From: Pedobacter sp. ASV28
GTDB taxonomy: Bacteria > Bacteroidota > Bacteroidia > Sphingobacteriales > Sphingobacteriaceae
Assembly: GCF_016428855.1 (NCBI RefSeq)
Contig: NZ_JAELTN010000002.1
Location: 1 to 64,000 of the forward strand
DNA: 64,000 nucleotides
Reading direction: 5' to 3'
Part shown: positions 43,427 to 51,800 of the stretch, one piece after another
How the letters are laid out: every line of letters begins with the position of its first letter
How positions within the stretch are numbered: position 1 is the first letter of the stretch
The notes under the pieces: model-generated
What the model saw: the letters and a program-made list of their open reading frames with translations, nothing else
Databases searched by the model: none
What the model was told of the DNA's origin: nothing
Made by a program: the position numbers and the translations under genes

Positions 43427-43452
43427 AAATTACTATGGCTGCATAGTAATTT
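43427..43452. promoter_or_regulatory. 11-bp inverted repeat over the -33 region of the acyl-CoA dehydrogenase gene
   Basis: AAATTACTATG-GCTG-CATAGTAATTT, perfect arms with a 4-nt loop, ending 13 bp before the -7 box (43466-43473). Its position over the expected -33 site suggests an operator where a repressor would block transcription. Confidence 0.6.
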
Positions 43453-43465
43453 AGATTTAAAGTGT

Positions 43466-43473
43466 TAGCTTTG
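43466..43473 (+). promoter_or_regulatory. -7 box TAGCTTTG of the acyl-CoA dehydrogenase gene
   Basis: Perfect TAnnTTTG 27 bp before the ATG at 43501. It overlaps the longer frame that begins at 43462, supporting the downstream start. Confidence 0.6.
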
Positions 43474-43500
43474 GCAATAGCTAACCAATATATTACCATT

Positions 43501-44640
43501 ATGCACTTTGAATTAAGCGAAGAACAGCAAATGATCAAACAGGCCGCTAGGGATTTTGCCCAAAACGAGCTAAAGCCTGGAGTAATTGAAAGAGATGAAC
43601 ATCAAAAATTTCCAACCGAACAGATAAAAAAACTGGGCGAACTTGGTTTTTTGGGAATGATGGTCGATCCCAAATACAACGGAGCAGGAATGGATAGCAT
43701 TTCCTATGTTTTGGTTATGGAAGAACTTTCGAAGATAGACGCTTCTGCCTCTGTTGTGGTTTCCGTAAATAACTCATTGGTGTGCTATGGCCTGGAAAAA
43801 TATGGAACGGAAGCCCAAAAAGAAAAATATCTTAAGCCTTTGGCCGCAGGAGAACAGATTGGTGCTTTTTGCCTTTCCGAACCAGAAGCAGGGTCTGATG
43901 CTACTTCACAACATACAATGGCAGAAGACAAGGGCGACTATTATTTACTGAACGGCACCAAAAACTGGATTACCAATGGCAGTAATGCGAGCACGTATCT
44001 CGTTATTGCCCAAACCCACAAAGAATTAAAACACAAAGGCATTAATGCATTTATAGTAGAAAAAGGAATGCCAGGCTTTACCATTGGACCTAAAGAAAAT
44101 AAACTCGGAATTAGAGGGTCTGATACGCACTCCCTGATGTTCAACGATGTAAAGGTTCCCAAAGAAAATCGGATTGGGGAGGACGGTTTTGGTTTCAAGT
44201 TTGCCATGAGCACCCTTGAAGGGGGAAGAATAGGTATTGCAGCACAAGCCTTGGGTATTGCGGCAGGTGCCTATGAATTGGCCCTTGCCTATGCCAAAGA
44301 GAGAAAGTCATTCGGCAAACCCATTGCAGAACATCAAGCTATTGCTTTTAAATTGGCCGATATGGCCACACAGATTGAAGCAGCAAGATTACTGGTCTAT
44401 AAAGCCGCATGGCTTAAAGATCAAGGTTTATCTTATACGCTTGCCGGGTCAATGGCCAAACTTTTTGCAAGCAAGGTAGCTATGGACGTTACCATTGAAG
44501 CCGTACAGATACACGGCGGGTATGGCTTTGTAAAAGAGTACCATGTAGAGAGACTGATGCGAGATGCCAAGATCACCCAGATCTACGAAGGTACTTCAGA
44601 GATACAACAACTGGTCATCAGCAGGAATATATTAAGCTGA
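43501..44640 (+). CDS. Short-chain acyl-CoA dehydrogenase
   Basis: A 379-residue FAD enzyme for the first step of beta-oxidation, short or medium chain by similarity. N-terminus MHFELSEEQQMIKQAARDFA, signature GAFCLSEPEAGSDA, and the catalytic base E363 in QIYEGTSEIQQLVISR, the SCAD/butyryl-CoA position. I chose ATG 43501 because it matches family N-termini; 43462 adds 13 residues lying on the promoter. Single gene followed by a hairpin terminator; two upstream palindromes suggest specific control. Confidence 0.95.
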   Translation: MHFELSEEQQMIKQAARDFAQNELKPGVIERDEHQKFPTEQIKKLGELGFLGMMVDPKYNGAGMDSISYVLVMEELSKIDASASVVVSVNNSLVCYGLEKYGTEAQKEKYLKPLAAGEQIGAFCLSEPEAGSDATSQHTMAEDKGDYYLLNGTKNWITNGSNASTYLVIAQTHKELKHKGINAFIVEKGMPGFTIGPKENKLGIRGSDTHSLMFNDVKVPKENRIGEDGFGFKFAMSTLEGGRIGIAAQALGIAAGAYELALAYAKERKSFGKPIAEHQAIAFKLADMATQIEAARLLVYKAAWLKDQGLSYTLAGSMAKLFASKVAMDVTIEAVQIHGGYGFVKEYHVERLMRDAKITQIYEGTSEIQQLVISRNILS

Positions 44641-44705
44641 TCCTTAACTTCCGTTGATGGATTAAAAAATGGCACAAATACAAAAAATTATCTACCTATG
44701 AAGGT

Positions 44706-44745
44706 AAGGCGTACTTTAAAGCATATAAAAGTACGCCTTTGCTTT
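44706..44745 (+). terminator. Terminator after the acyl-CoA dehydrogenase gene
   Basis: Perfect 12-bp stem AAGGCGTACTTT/AAAGTACGCCTT (44706-44717 with 44728-44739) around a 10-nt loop, then a short T-run. Confidence 0.8.
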
Positions 44746-44769
44746 TTATATCTTCTGCTAGGCTTTTTT

Positions 44770-45123
44770 CTATTGATCATTTGACATCCCAAAAACAGCA
44801 TCCAAAATCATCTTGATAATGGTCACTACAATGGCCAACAAAGCAGCAGATAAAAATCCAGAGGTATTAAATCCCTTCATCATACTATCCACGAGTAGGA
44901 TCATGAGTACTGAAATGACAAAGGACATCAGGCCTAAAGTGAGTAAGTTGAGGGGGAAAGTGAATATACGAAGGATAAATCCCAGCGTGGCATTCGCCAA
45001 CGCAATTAATACGGCCGCTATAATGGCGCTTCCATAGCCGTCTACAGAAACCCCTGGCACCAGATAAGCACCCATGAGTACCGCTAAGCCCATTAAAAGG
45101 ATTTCCAAAATTACTTTTATCAT
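44770..45123 (-). CDS. YvlD-type small membrane protein (PF04020)
   Basis: A 117-residue protein with four hydrophobic helices (VILEILLMGLAVLMGAYLVPGV; AIIAAVLIALANATLGFILR; FPLNLLTLGLMSFVISVLMILLV; LSAALLAIVVTIIKMILDAV), the PF04020 phage-holin 4_2-like pattern also seen in B. subtilis YvlD. Function unknown; envelope-related in Firmicutes. Its ATG is only 14 bp from the ATG of the divergent lipoprotein gene. Confidence 0.87.
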   Translation of the reverse strand: MIKVILEILLMGLAVLMGAYLVPGVSVDGYGSAIIAAVLIALANATLGFILRIFTFPLNLLTLGLMSFVISVLMILLVDSMMKGFNTSGFLSAALLAIVVTIIKMILDAVFGMSNDQ

Positions 45124-45137
45124 ACTATTTTAGTTAA

Positions 45138-45566
45138 ATGTTTAACAAATTATCCTTAATAACTATTTGCGCTACCCTATTGTTTGCCCATTGTTCAAAT
45201 TCCAACCAGGAATTGGATATTCGGTTTTCAAATGACAGCACAAAAATCATCTTAGGTAATATAGAGGAAAGGAATTTATATCAACTGCAAAACTACTTAA
45301 ACAATGATAGTTTATCCCGCCAGTTGGTCAGTGTAAGCCTTCTCCCATCTAACGGTGATACGGCATCTGCTACGGAAAAAATAATTGAGGGACAATTAAG
45401 CCTTCATAAGGGACAAGTGATATTCAACCCCAAAATTCCCTTGGTAAAAGGTAGTACCTATCTTGTTGAATCATTGTTAAACAGCAGTTTTGGTGAAACA
45501 GCAGACATTTTAAAGGGAAGGGTAGGAAATCGCATCAAACTTCAGCAAAAAAAATTGACACGATAA
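45138..45566 (+). CDS. Small lipoprotein of unknown function
   Basis: A 142-residue protein with lipobox LFAHCSN (Cys19) right after a signal sequence. The mature part is mixed: DIRFSNDSTKIILGNIEE, a Ser/Asn-rich middle, and a beta-rich IEGQLSLHKGQVIFNPKIPLVKGSTYLVE that resembles a short Big-like or carboxypeptidase-regulatory strand pair. Not a family I can name. Its start codon is 14 bp from the divergent PF04020 gene, so its promoter must lie within that gene. An MFS transporter follows 59 bp later. Confidence 0.6.
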   Translation: MFNKLSLITICATLLFAHCSNSNQELDIRFSNDSTKIILGNIEERNLYQLQNYLNNDSLSRQLVSVSLLPSNGDTASATEKIIEGQLSLHKGQVIFNPKIPLVKGSTYLVESLLNSSFGETADILKGRVGNRIKLQQKKLTR

Positions 45567-45588
45567 GATATCTTTATAAATCTGCCAC

Positions 45589-45596
45589 TATATTTG
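45589..45596 (+). promoter_or_regulatory. -7 box TATATTTG for the MFS gene
   Basis: Perfect TAnnTTTG 29 bp before the MFS ATG (45626). No TTG at the usual -33 distance. Confidence 0.45.
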
Positions 45597-45625
45597 AGGC
45601 TGCAATTCACAGCCCAATCAGAACA

Positions 45626-46891
45626 ATGGAACAAGACACCACCAACCACTTTACTTCCTATCAAAAAATAGTAGTTTTTCTTTTGGCTGTTACCCAATTT
45701 ACTGTAATCCTAGATTTTATGGTCATGTCGCCCCTTGGCGACGTGTTGATGAAATCATTAAGCTTAAAGCCTTCTGATTTTGGTATTGCGGTATCTGCCT
45801 ATGCTTTTAGTGCTGGTATTTCAGGTCTTCTGACTGCAGGTTTTGCCGATAAATTTGACCGTAAAAAACTATTGTTGTTCTTTTACATTGGCTTTATCAT
45901 GGGCACCGTATTTTGTGGTCTGGCCCATACCTATACACAACTGGTAGCAGCCAGAGTGGTAACCGGCCTTTTTGGGGGCGTCATCGGATCCATTTCTATG
46001 GCCATCATTACAGACCTGTTCAGCCTACAACAAAGGGGTAGGGTAATGGGCTTTGTGCAAATGGGTTTTGGCGCAAGCCAGGTACTTGGCGTACCCATTG
46101 GCTTATACTTGGCCAATATTTGGGGATGGGAAGCTCCTTTTTGGCTGGTTGTGGGGCTAGCCATGATCATCGCTGTACTTATTGGATTTAAGCTTCGACC
46201 GGTAAGCCAACATCTTTTAATTAAGAGTGAAAAAACTGCACTAAGCCATTTATGGCATACCGTAATACAGAAAAGGCATCGTATTGGTTTTACCTCAACG
46301 GCTTTGCTGTCTATTGGAGGCTTCATGATGATGCCATTTGGCAGTGCCTTTGCCATCAATAATCTGCATATCACCAATAACCAATTGCCCCTAATGTTTA
46401 TGATCTCTGGCCTCAGCTCACTGCTGATCCTTCCATTAATTGGAAGATTGAGCGACAGCGTAAGTAAATTCAAAATATTCATGTTTGCTTCTATCTGGAT
46501 GATGATCATGTGTTTAGTTTACACCCATCTTTCTGCCACACCATTCTGGCTGGTTGTCATCTTAAACATCTTAATGATGATGGGCATCATGAGCAGAATG
46601 ATACCCTCTTCTGCATTGACCAGTGCCATACCCGAACCCAAGGACAGGGGCGCTTTTATGAGTATCAACTCCTCATTACAGCAAATTGCCGGTGGCGTGG
46701 CCGCTGCCGTAGCAGGCCTGATCGTTACCCAACCAGGCAAGGGCTTGCCATTGGAAAACTATAACGTAGTCGCATACGTTATTGTGGTGATATCCATTAT
46801 TAGTATTTTACTGATGTACAGGGTAAGCCGACTGGTTGTAACCAAAGAAGATACCATGGTAAAAGAAGCCCAACCTTCTCCTCAAAACTAA
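45626..46891 (+). CDS. MFS transporter, DHA1-type efflux protein
   Basis: A 421-residue 12-helix permease. Motif A is GFADKFDRKKLLLFFY between helices 2 and 3, TQFTVILDFMVMSPLGD in helix 1 carries the motif-D1-like Asp, and ITDLFSLQQRGRVMGFVQMGFG is the motif-C region typical of drug:H+ antiporters. Substrate not predictable. It follows a small lipoprotein gene but has its own -7 box. Confidence 0.88.
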   Translation: MEQDTTNHFTSYQKIVVFLLAVTQFTVILDFMVMSPLGDVLMKSLSLKPSDFGIAVSAYAFSAGISGLLTAGFADKFDRKKLLLFFYIGFIMGTVFCGLAHTYTQLVAARVVTGLFGGVIGSISMAIITDLFSLQQRGRVMGFVQMGFGASQVLGVPIGLYLANIWGWEAPFWLVVGLAMIIAVLIGFKLRPVSQHLLIKSEKTALSHLWHTVIQKRHRIGFTSTALLSIGGFMMMPFGSAFAINNLHITNNQLPLMFMISGLSSLLILPLIGRLSDSVSKFKIFMFASIWMMIMCLVYTHLSATPFWLVVILNILMMMGIMSRMIPSSALTSAIPEPKDRGAFMSINSSLQQIAGGVAAAVAGLIVTQPGKGLPLENYNVVAYVIVVISIISILLMYRVSRLVVTKEDTMVKEAQPSPQN

Positions 46892-47129
46892 AATGGTTTG
46901 CCAAGAAAGCCATAAGCGCAGCCAAGAACGAATGGATATCCAATGAATTTTCTTCAATTTTAACGCTTTGCAATCAATATTGGCCTATTTCTAAATAACA
47001 GCACAAAGACAAGGAGTCAGGCTCAATTAAACCATCGATAGCATTATATTGTCATCGAATATTTTTTGAGGTGAAAATTTAAATTAAACATGTATCTTAC
47101 ATCCACAAACTAAACTATTTTTAGATAAC

Positions 47130-47846
47130 ATGAAGAAGATTAAGGGATTGATTTTCCTAACCATTCTGATTATGGTCGCCTGTAGCCCAAAAATATCTAC
47201 CAAGGTGACCAAATCTTACCCTGCACTAGATTATAACCAAGAAGTAATTATATTGGGCGTACAACAAGAGGAACCCAAGGATGCAGAATTGCTTGGAGAA
47301 ATCAAGATTGGCGATTCGGGTTTCAGCACCAAATGTAGTTACGAAACCGTTATAGAAAATGCCAAATTGGAGGCTCGGAAAATAGGTGGAAATGTAGTGA
47401 AGCTTACCCAGCACAAAACACCATCGGTAATGGGCAGCTCCTGTCATCGAATCGCTGCAAGAATCCTTAAAGCAAAAAGTATCGAAGCGCTTCGTGACAA
47501 CCAAGAAGAGCTTGTCCTGAATGTAGACTATGCATTGCTGCACATTTATAGATATGGGGGAATGGGCTCATTGGTAGGATATAATCTTTACCTCGGCGAT
47601 TCGATCATCTGTCGAGTAAAGAACAACTTCAAAACTACACTTCAAATCAAAAAAGATGGACTAAATACCCTATGGGCAAAGACCGAATCAAAAGCCGAGG
47701 TACCTATAGACCTAAAACCTGGCAAACAGTATTACCTTCGTTGCGGTATTAATATGGGGGCTTTAGTCGGCCGACCATTATTGGAACTGGTTGATAGCCG
47801 TACGGGGAAAGCCGAGTTTGACGCCTTTAAGGCTAAAAATCAATAA
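47130..47846 (+). CDS. Lipoprotein with DUF2846-like C-terminus
   Basis: A 238-residue lipoprotein with lipobox IMVACSP (Cys18). Residues about 35-110 (EVIILGVQQEEPKDAELLGEI, ARKIGGNVVKLTQH) resemble the DUF4156/YbjQ-like fold of small periplasmic lipoproteins. The C-terminal part ends with PGKQYYLRCGINMGALVGRPLLELVD, as in DUF2846. Function unknown. It is 43 bp upstream of an outer-membrane barrel gene on the same strand. Confidence 0.7.
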   Translation: MKKIKGLIFLTILIMVACSPKISTKVTKSYPALDYNQEVIILGVQQEEPKDAELLGEIKIGDSGFSTKCSYETVIENAKLEARKIGGNVVKLTQHKTPSVMGSSCHRIAARILKAKSIEALRDNQEELVLNVDYALLHIYRYGGMGSLVGYNLYLGDSIICRVKNNFKTTLQIKKDGLNTLWAKTESKAEVPIDLKPGKQYYLRCGINMGALVGRPLLELVDSRTGKAEFDAFKAKNQ

Positions 47847-47854
47847 TAACTTTG
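47847..47854 (+). promoter_or_regulatory. -7 box TAACTTTG upstream of the barrel gene at 47890
   Basis: Perfect TAnnTTTG immediately after the preceding stop codon; the -33 TTG candidate is 26 bp away, longer than usual. Confidence 0.4.
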
Positions 47855-47889
47855 GCCCTTATTTAAAATATATTTAAGCACTCCATTTT

Positions 47890-48729
47890 ATGATGATGAA
47901 GATTACCCTTACTACAATAGCTGCGCTTATTCTATCCCTTACCACTCAAGCTCAAGACCTTATCGTCACTACTAAAAATGATTCGATTAACTGTAAGGTT
48001 ACAAAAATAAAAGCTGACCATATCTACTTTACCTATGTGCACAAGGGGGAAGTACGCCATACTTTAATGCCCTTGAGCCAAGTAAGGCACCGACAAAATG
48101 ATTATTATGCTACCTCTGTCATCCCCTTGGATGCCAAAGCCATCCATAAGTATACTAAATTCAGAATCGCTGTTCATGGTGGTTATAGCCAAATGGTGGC
48201 CAAAACGGCTTCCAGCGTGCCCAACAACCTGAAATCCTATATCGATGAATTAAAATCGGGATCCCACTTTGGCGCAGAAGCCTCTTATTTCTTTTCCGAA
48301 TCATGGGGCGCAGGCCTGAACTTTAGCTTATTTAATACTTCAAATGTATCTAACAGCTTAATGAGAAGTGATGATTTATCAGTTACCTTTATTGGCCCAA
48401 ATGTATCTACCAGATATAGTAGCCCAAATGAAAAACATACCTTTCTTCTGGGCTTAGCTTTAGGCTATTTGGGATATCATAACAACGTGGTCGAAACCAG
48501 TTCCTACAAACTAACAGGCAGTACATTCGGTTCTACCTTGGCCTTTATGTATGACCTAAGGTTATCAAAAAGCCTTGCACTTGGTGCACAATTCTCCTAT
48601 ATAGCCGGTTCCCTAACCAGTTTAACCGCAAGTAACGGAACTACTTCTATTACACACAAGCTCGAAAAAGAGGAATATGAAAGCTTAAACAGGATAGATC
48701 TTTCTTTAGGATTAAGATTTAGGCTATAA
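47890..48729 (+). CDS. Putative outer-membrane beta-barrel protein
   Basis: A 279-residue exported protein, signal peptide ending LTTQAQ (residue 22). A short N-terminal module (DLIVTTKNDSINCKVTKIK, HKGEVRHTLMPLSQV) is of the kind seen in Bacteroidota proteins that carry a beta-barrel behind it. The rest shows alternating strands with aromatic girdles and ends SLGLRFRL with terminal aromatic and Leu residues. ATG codons at 47890, 47893 and 47896 are all usable. No function can be assigned. Confidence 0.7.
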   Translation: MMMKITLTTIAALILSLTTQAQDLIVTTKNDSINCKVTKIKADHIYFTYVHKGEVRHTLMPLSQVRHRQNDYYATSVIPLDAKAIHKYTKFRIAVHGGYSQMVAKTASSVPNNLKSYIDELKSGSHFGAEASYFFSESWGAGLNFSLFNTSNVSNSLMRSDDLSVTFIGPNVSTRYSSPNEKHTFLLGLALGYLGYHNNVVETSSYKLTGSTFGSTLAFMYDLRLSKSLALGAQFSYIAGSLTSLTASNGTTSITHKLEKEEYESLNRIDLSLGLRFRL

Positions 48730-48831
48730 ATGTTAGACTTCATCCAGACCGAAGAGGACATTGCCAGGAACAACGGCGGCAACTATACCTTCGAGCACAC
48801 AATCTTACCGACCTCTTAACCCTTTCCTTAG

Positions 48832-48851
48832 CTTCCCGAAACCTCGGGAAG
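48832..48851. repeat. Small inverted repeat CTTCCCGA/TCGGGAAG
   Basis: Perfect 8-bp arms with a 4-nt loop, 103 bp after the barrel-protein stop. No T-run follows, so it is not a convincing terminator. Confidence 0.5.
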
Positions 48852-49067
48852 AGGATCGGAAATGTGCGTGCAAGTTTCGATATTTACGGTGGAACTGTAC
48901 GGATGCTGCATCGGAATGACTATCATTCATCGTTATGTTATGTTTTAAGGTGTTCATGAACTTGGCAAATCCTCGGTTATACCTTGGCTGAAAAGAACCC
49001 TATTATCAAAGATTTTGAGAAGCTAGAGACCGAATTTGCATAAATGAATTGTCCTATCTGCTCCTTA

Positions 49068-49120
49068 CGTCATTGCGAACTGAAGCGTAGGCTTGGTGTG
49101 GAGGTGAAGTCATCTCTTCC
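49068..49120. repeat. REP-like element beginning CGTCATTGCGA
   Basis: The opening CGTCATTGCGA and the following GAAGCGTAGGC to AAGTCATCTCTTCC recall the dispersed intergenic element with the core GTCATTGCGAGGxxGAAGCAATCT found in many Bacteroidota genomes. It is a degenerate copy; identity rests on recall, not on a search. Confidence 0.4.
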
Positions 49121-49201
49121 AGATACCATGCCATTCCTCAGTATCTAATTTTCTCAAAACCTCGCTTTGCCATAGTGGGCTTTCTGTTCAGTTTTTGGGT
49201 A

Positions 49202-49292
49202 TGTTGTTCGGGCCTTCTTCGGAGCTTGTTCGGTAAAAAGGCGCTTTTACCGAAGGTTTCCCGAACAACACCCGAACAACACCCGAAGAAAG
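49202..49292. repeat. 11-bp phased repeat array arranged as an inverted pair
   Basis: Three 11-bp units on the left (TGTTGTTCGGG, CCTTCTTCGGA, GCTTGTTCGGT) run into a perfect 10-bp hairpin (TTCGGTAAAA/TTTTACCGAA), followed by four units in the opposite direction (ACCGAAGGTTT, CCCGAACAACA twice, CCCGAAGAAAG). The invariant core is TTCGG at one-helical-turn spacing. This could be a protein-binding array, a mobile-element end or a dispersed repeat. Confidence 0.85.
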
Positions 49293-49989
49293 TCCTCTTT
49301 TTTCTATCCTTGTCTTATTCTAAAATAACGTGAGTTTGGCTTATGTCTTATACCGAATTAGCTTTATGCAAATCGGGTATTTAAATGGTTGAACACTTAC
49401 AACTCTTTTCACCTCAATGGCCCACGGCCTAGTTTTTTTTAGTTTGCCTATCTTTTATTGTACTCAAGATTGCTGCGCAACTTCATGAGAAAAAGGACCA
49501 AACCTGAGGCTTTGCCTAAACCTTTAAAATAAATATATGAACTCATAAATGAACCGCCAAAGTGTCTGATTGCCAAAAAAGTTATTACTTACTTGCCACA
49601 TCCGCCAAGGCCGGCTTTAAAGCTGAACAAGGGGCTTAGTTGGCTAACGCTCATAAAATTAGATCATTTCTTACCCGAACTCACACTAACATATACCTGC
49701 ACCTATCATACCGAATCCATTAAACAGTTTAAGGTATCAGCTGGTCAACTAAAAACCATTTCAAATACCTCAACAGGCCTATTTTATACAAATTGTGCCC
49801 TATAAGATCTCCTTACCATATCCCTTCTTCAATTATGTAGCCCACCTAAATGTTCTTAGGTACCTAAGGTGCCCAACTAAAACATGGCTCCCAGAAAAAG
49901 CAGGGCACCAAAGGCCGCTTTATCCTGATGTCATGTGGGTTAGAAGATCATTATCGAGAATTTGACTTTTATTTTTTAAAATAATTTTA

Positions 49990-49997
49990 TATCTTTG
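49990..49997 (+). promoter_or_regulatory. rimP operon -7 box TATCTTTG
   Basis: Perfect TAnnTTTG; a TTTG at 49961-49964 is 25 bp upstream, slightly far for -33. Transcription would start near 50002, just before the leader hairpin. Confidence 0.6.
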
Positions 49998-50008
49998 TAT
50001 CGCAAAAC

Positions 50009-50042
50009 AAGAAAAGAGGGGACAGGTGTCCCCTCTTTTCTT
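50009..50042 (+). promoter_or_regulatory. Leader hairpin before rimP, candidate attenuator
   Basis: Perfect 15-bp stem AAGAAAAGAGGGGAC/GTCCCCTCTTTTCTT with loop AGGT, then TT. It fills nearly the whole predicted 5' leader between the promoter and the rimP ATG (50059). A GC-rich stem followed by a T-rich run could act as an intrinsic attenuator or protect the mRNA end. Confidence 0.75.
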
Positions 50043-50058
50043 TTAGCGAAAATACCAT

Positions 50059-50523
50059 ATGCAAATAGAAAATAGAGTAAGCGCCCTAGTAGAAGAGAAG
50101 ATTGCAGACAGGCCAGACTTGTTTTTGGTAGACGTTAAGATGTTGCCAAACAACAAGCTGATTATTCATGTTGACGGCGACAATGGAATTAGCATAAAGG
50201 ACTGTGTGGCAATTAGTAGGCACGTAGGCTTTCATTTGGAAGAAGAGAACACCATTGAAACGGCCTATAACTTAGAAGTTTCTTCCCCCGGCGTTGGCGA
50301 ACCGCTAAAGCTTAACAGACAATACCTTAAAAACATTGGCAGAACACTAAGCATTAAGCTGGGCAACGGGAGCCAAAAGGAAGGAAAGTTACTGGAAGTT
50401 AACGATAATTCGATCACGATCGAAGAAGAAGTAAAAGAAAAAGGAAAAAAAGTGCAATTGGTGAATAGCCAAATTGAACTGAATGATATAACAGAAACAA
50501 AGGTTTTAATTTCATTTAAATAA
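50059..50523 (+). CDS. rimP: Ribosome maturation factor RimP
   Basis: A 154-residue factor for 30S subunit assembly. Motifs: FLVDVKMLPNNKLIIHVDGDNGISIKDC at the N-terminus, then YNLEVSSPGVGEPLK, the family signature, and a C-terminal SH3-like barrel. First gene of rimP-nusA-infB; nusA starts 2 bp after its stop. Confidence 0.97.
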   Translation: MQIENRVSALVEEKIADRPDLFLVDVKMLPNNKLIIHVDGDNGISIKDCVAISRHVGFHLEEENTIETAYNLEVSSPGVGEPLKLNRQYLKNIGRTLSIKLGNGSQKEGKLLEVNDNSITIEEEVKEKGKKVQLVNSQIELNDITETKVLISFK

Positions 50524-50525
50524 AA

Positions 50526-51761
50526 ATGAACAATATTAATTTAATCGATTCATTTCAAGAGTTTAAAGACTTTAAGAATATCGACCGCCCTACGGTGATT
50601 AGTGTATTAGAGGAAGTATTTCGTAGCATGCTGCGCAAAAAATACGGCACAGATGAGAACTGCGATGTCATTGTAAATCCCGACAATGGGGATTTGGAGA
50701 TTTGGCGAACCAGAAAGGTAATGGAAGATGGCTTCTCGGAGGATGATGACCTGGAAATCGAACTTGCCGAAGTACATAAATATGATGCGGATCTAGAAGT
50801 TGGCGACGATTATATCGAGCAGATCACCCTCGAAAGTTTTGGTCGCAGGGCTATTTTAGCCGCACGTCAAACTTTGGTTTCAAAGGTATTAGAACTGGAA
50901 AAAGACGAGATCTTTAAAAAATATAAAGATAGGGTTGGCGAAATTGTAACAGGTGAAGTTTACCAAGTTTGGAAAAAAGAAACCTTGGTATTGGACGATG
51001 AGGGCAACGAGCTGATCATGCCTAAAACAGAACAGATCCCTGCCGATTATTTCAAAAAAGGCGATGCCGTACGTGCGGTGATCTCAAAGGTAGACATGGT
51101 AAATGCCACCCCTAAAATTATCATTTCCAGGGTGGCCCCAGAATTCCTACAACGTTTATTCGAGATTGAGGTTCCTGAAATTTTCGATGGTTTGATCACC
51201 ATCAAGAAAATTGTACGCGAACCTGGCGAGCGCGCCAAAGTTGCCGTAGAATCTTACGATGACAGAATTGATCCGGTAGGCGCCTGCGTAGGGATGAAAG
51301 GCTCTCGTATCCATGGTATTGTAAGGGAACTGAAGAATGAAAACATTGATGTGATCAACTTCACCAACAACATTTCACTATATATTCAACGTGCACTTAG
51401 TCCGGCTAAAATCACTTCCATTAAATTGGATGATGAGACCAAACATGCATCAGTTTATTTAAAGCCAGATCAGGTATCATTAGCCATTGGCCGTGGCGGA
51501 CACAACATTAAATTGGCAGGTAAACTAACCGGCTACGAAATAGATGTTTATCGCGAGGCTGGTGAAGAAGATGAAGATGTAGATCTGGAAGAATTCTCAG
51601 ACGAAATAGATAGCTGGATTATCGATGAGCTAAAAGCCATTGGTTTAGATACCGCTAAAAGTGTATTGGCACTCTCTATAGACGAATTGGTAAAACGTAC
51701 CGATTTGGAAGAAGAGACTATAAAAGAAGTAGTCGGAATTCTGCAATCAGAATTTGAATAG
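50526..51761 (+). CDS. nusA: Transcription termination/antitermination factor NusA
   Basis: A 411-residue RNA-polymerase-associated elongation factor. Visible order: N-terminal polymerase-binding domain (about 1-130), S1 (VGEIVTGEVYQVWKKETLVL), KH1 and KH2 (VGACVGMKGSRIHGIVREL; AIGRGGHNIKLAGKLTGYEIDVY), and an acidic linker with a short helical C-terminal repeat. Second gene of the operon. Confidence 0.97.
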   Translation: MNNINLIDSFQEFKDFKNIDRPTVISVLEEVFRSMLRKKYGTDENCDVIVNPDNGDLEIWRTRKVMEDGFSEDDDLEIELAEVHKYDADLEVGDDYIEQITLESFGRRAILAARQTLVSKVLELEKDEIFKKYKDRVGEIVTGEVYQVWKKETLVLDDEGNELIMPKTEQIPADYFKKGDAVRAVISKVDMVNATPKIIISRVAPEFLQRLFEIEVPEIFDGLITIKKIVREPGERAKVAVESYDDRIDPVGACVGMKGSRIHGIVRELKNENIDVINFTNNISLYIQRALSPAKITSIKLDDETKHASVYLKPDQVSLAIGRGGHNIKLAGKLTGYEIDVYREAGEEDEDVDLEEFSDEIDSWIIDELKAIGLDTAKSVLALSIDELVKRTDLEEETIKEVVGILQSEFE

Positions 51762-51770
51762 TGGTGGTAC

Positions 51771-51800
51771 TTGAATTAATAAGAATAAACGTTACTTTTG
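51771..51800 (+). promoter_or_regulatory. Internal promoter for infB (TTG-N19-TACTTTTG)
   Basis: TTG at 51771-51773 and a perfect -7 box TACTTTTG at 51793-51800, 19 bp apart, in the 64-bp gap between nusA and infB. It would allow IF-2 to be made independently of rimP and nusA. Confidence 0.8.

Larger units (their letters stand above)
48730..50058. other. 1.3-kb gene-poor region with repeats and coding relics
   Basis: No intact gene is supported here. It holds a small hairpin (48832-48851), a coding-like tail ILGYTLAEKNPIIKDFEKLE ending at a TAA near 49043, a REP-like element (49068-49120), an 11-bp phased inverted repeat array (49202-49292), and near 49690 a frame reading THTNIYLHLS that recalls the end of tyrosine recombinases. 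It ends with the rimP promoter and leader hairpin. It looks like decayed mobile or accessory DNA. Confidence 0.55.

Noticed and set aside
49593..49805. 70-residue reading frame as a gene
   Set aside because: No family resemblance, no promoter or start context, and a different frame in the same place looks more like an old recombinase tail.
49855..49868. Palindrome CTTAGGTACCTAAG as an operator
   Set aside because: Fourteen-base dyad in an A/T-rich relic region, with no promoter or gene nearby that it could control.
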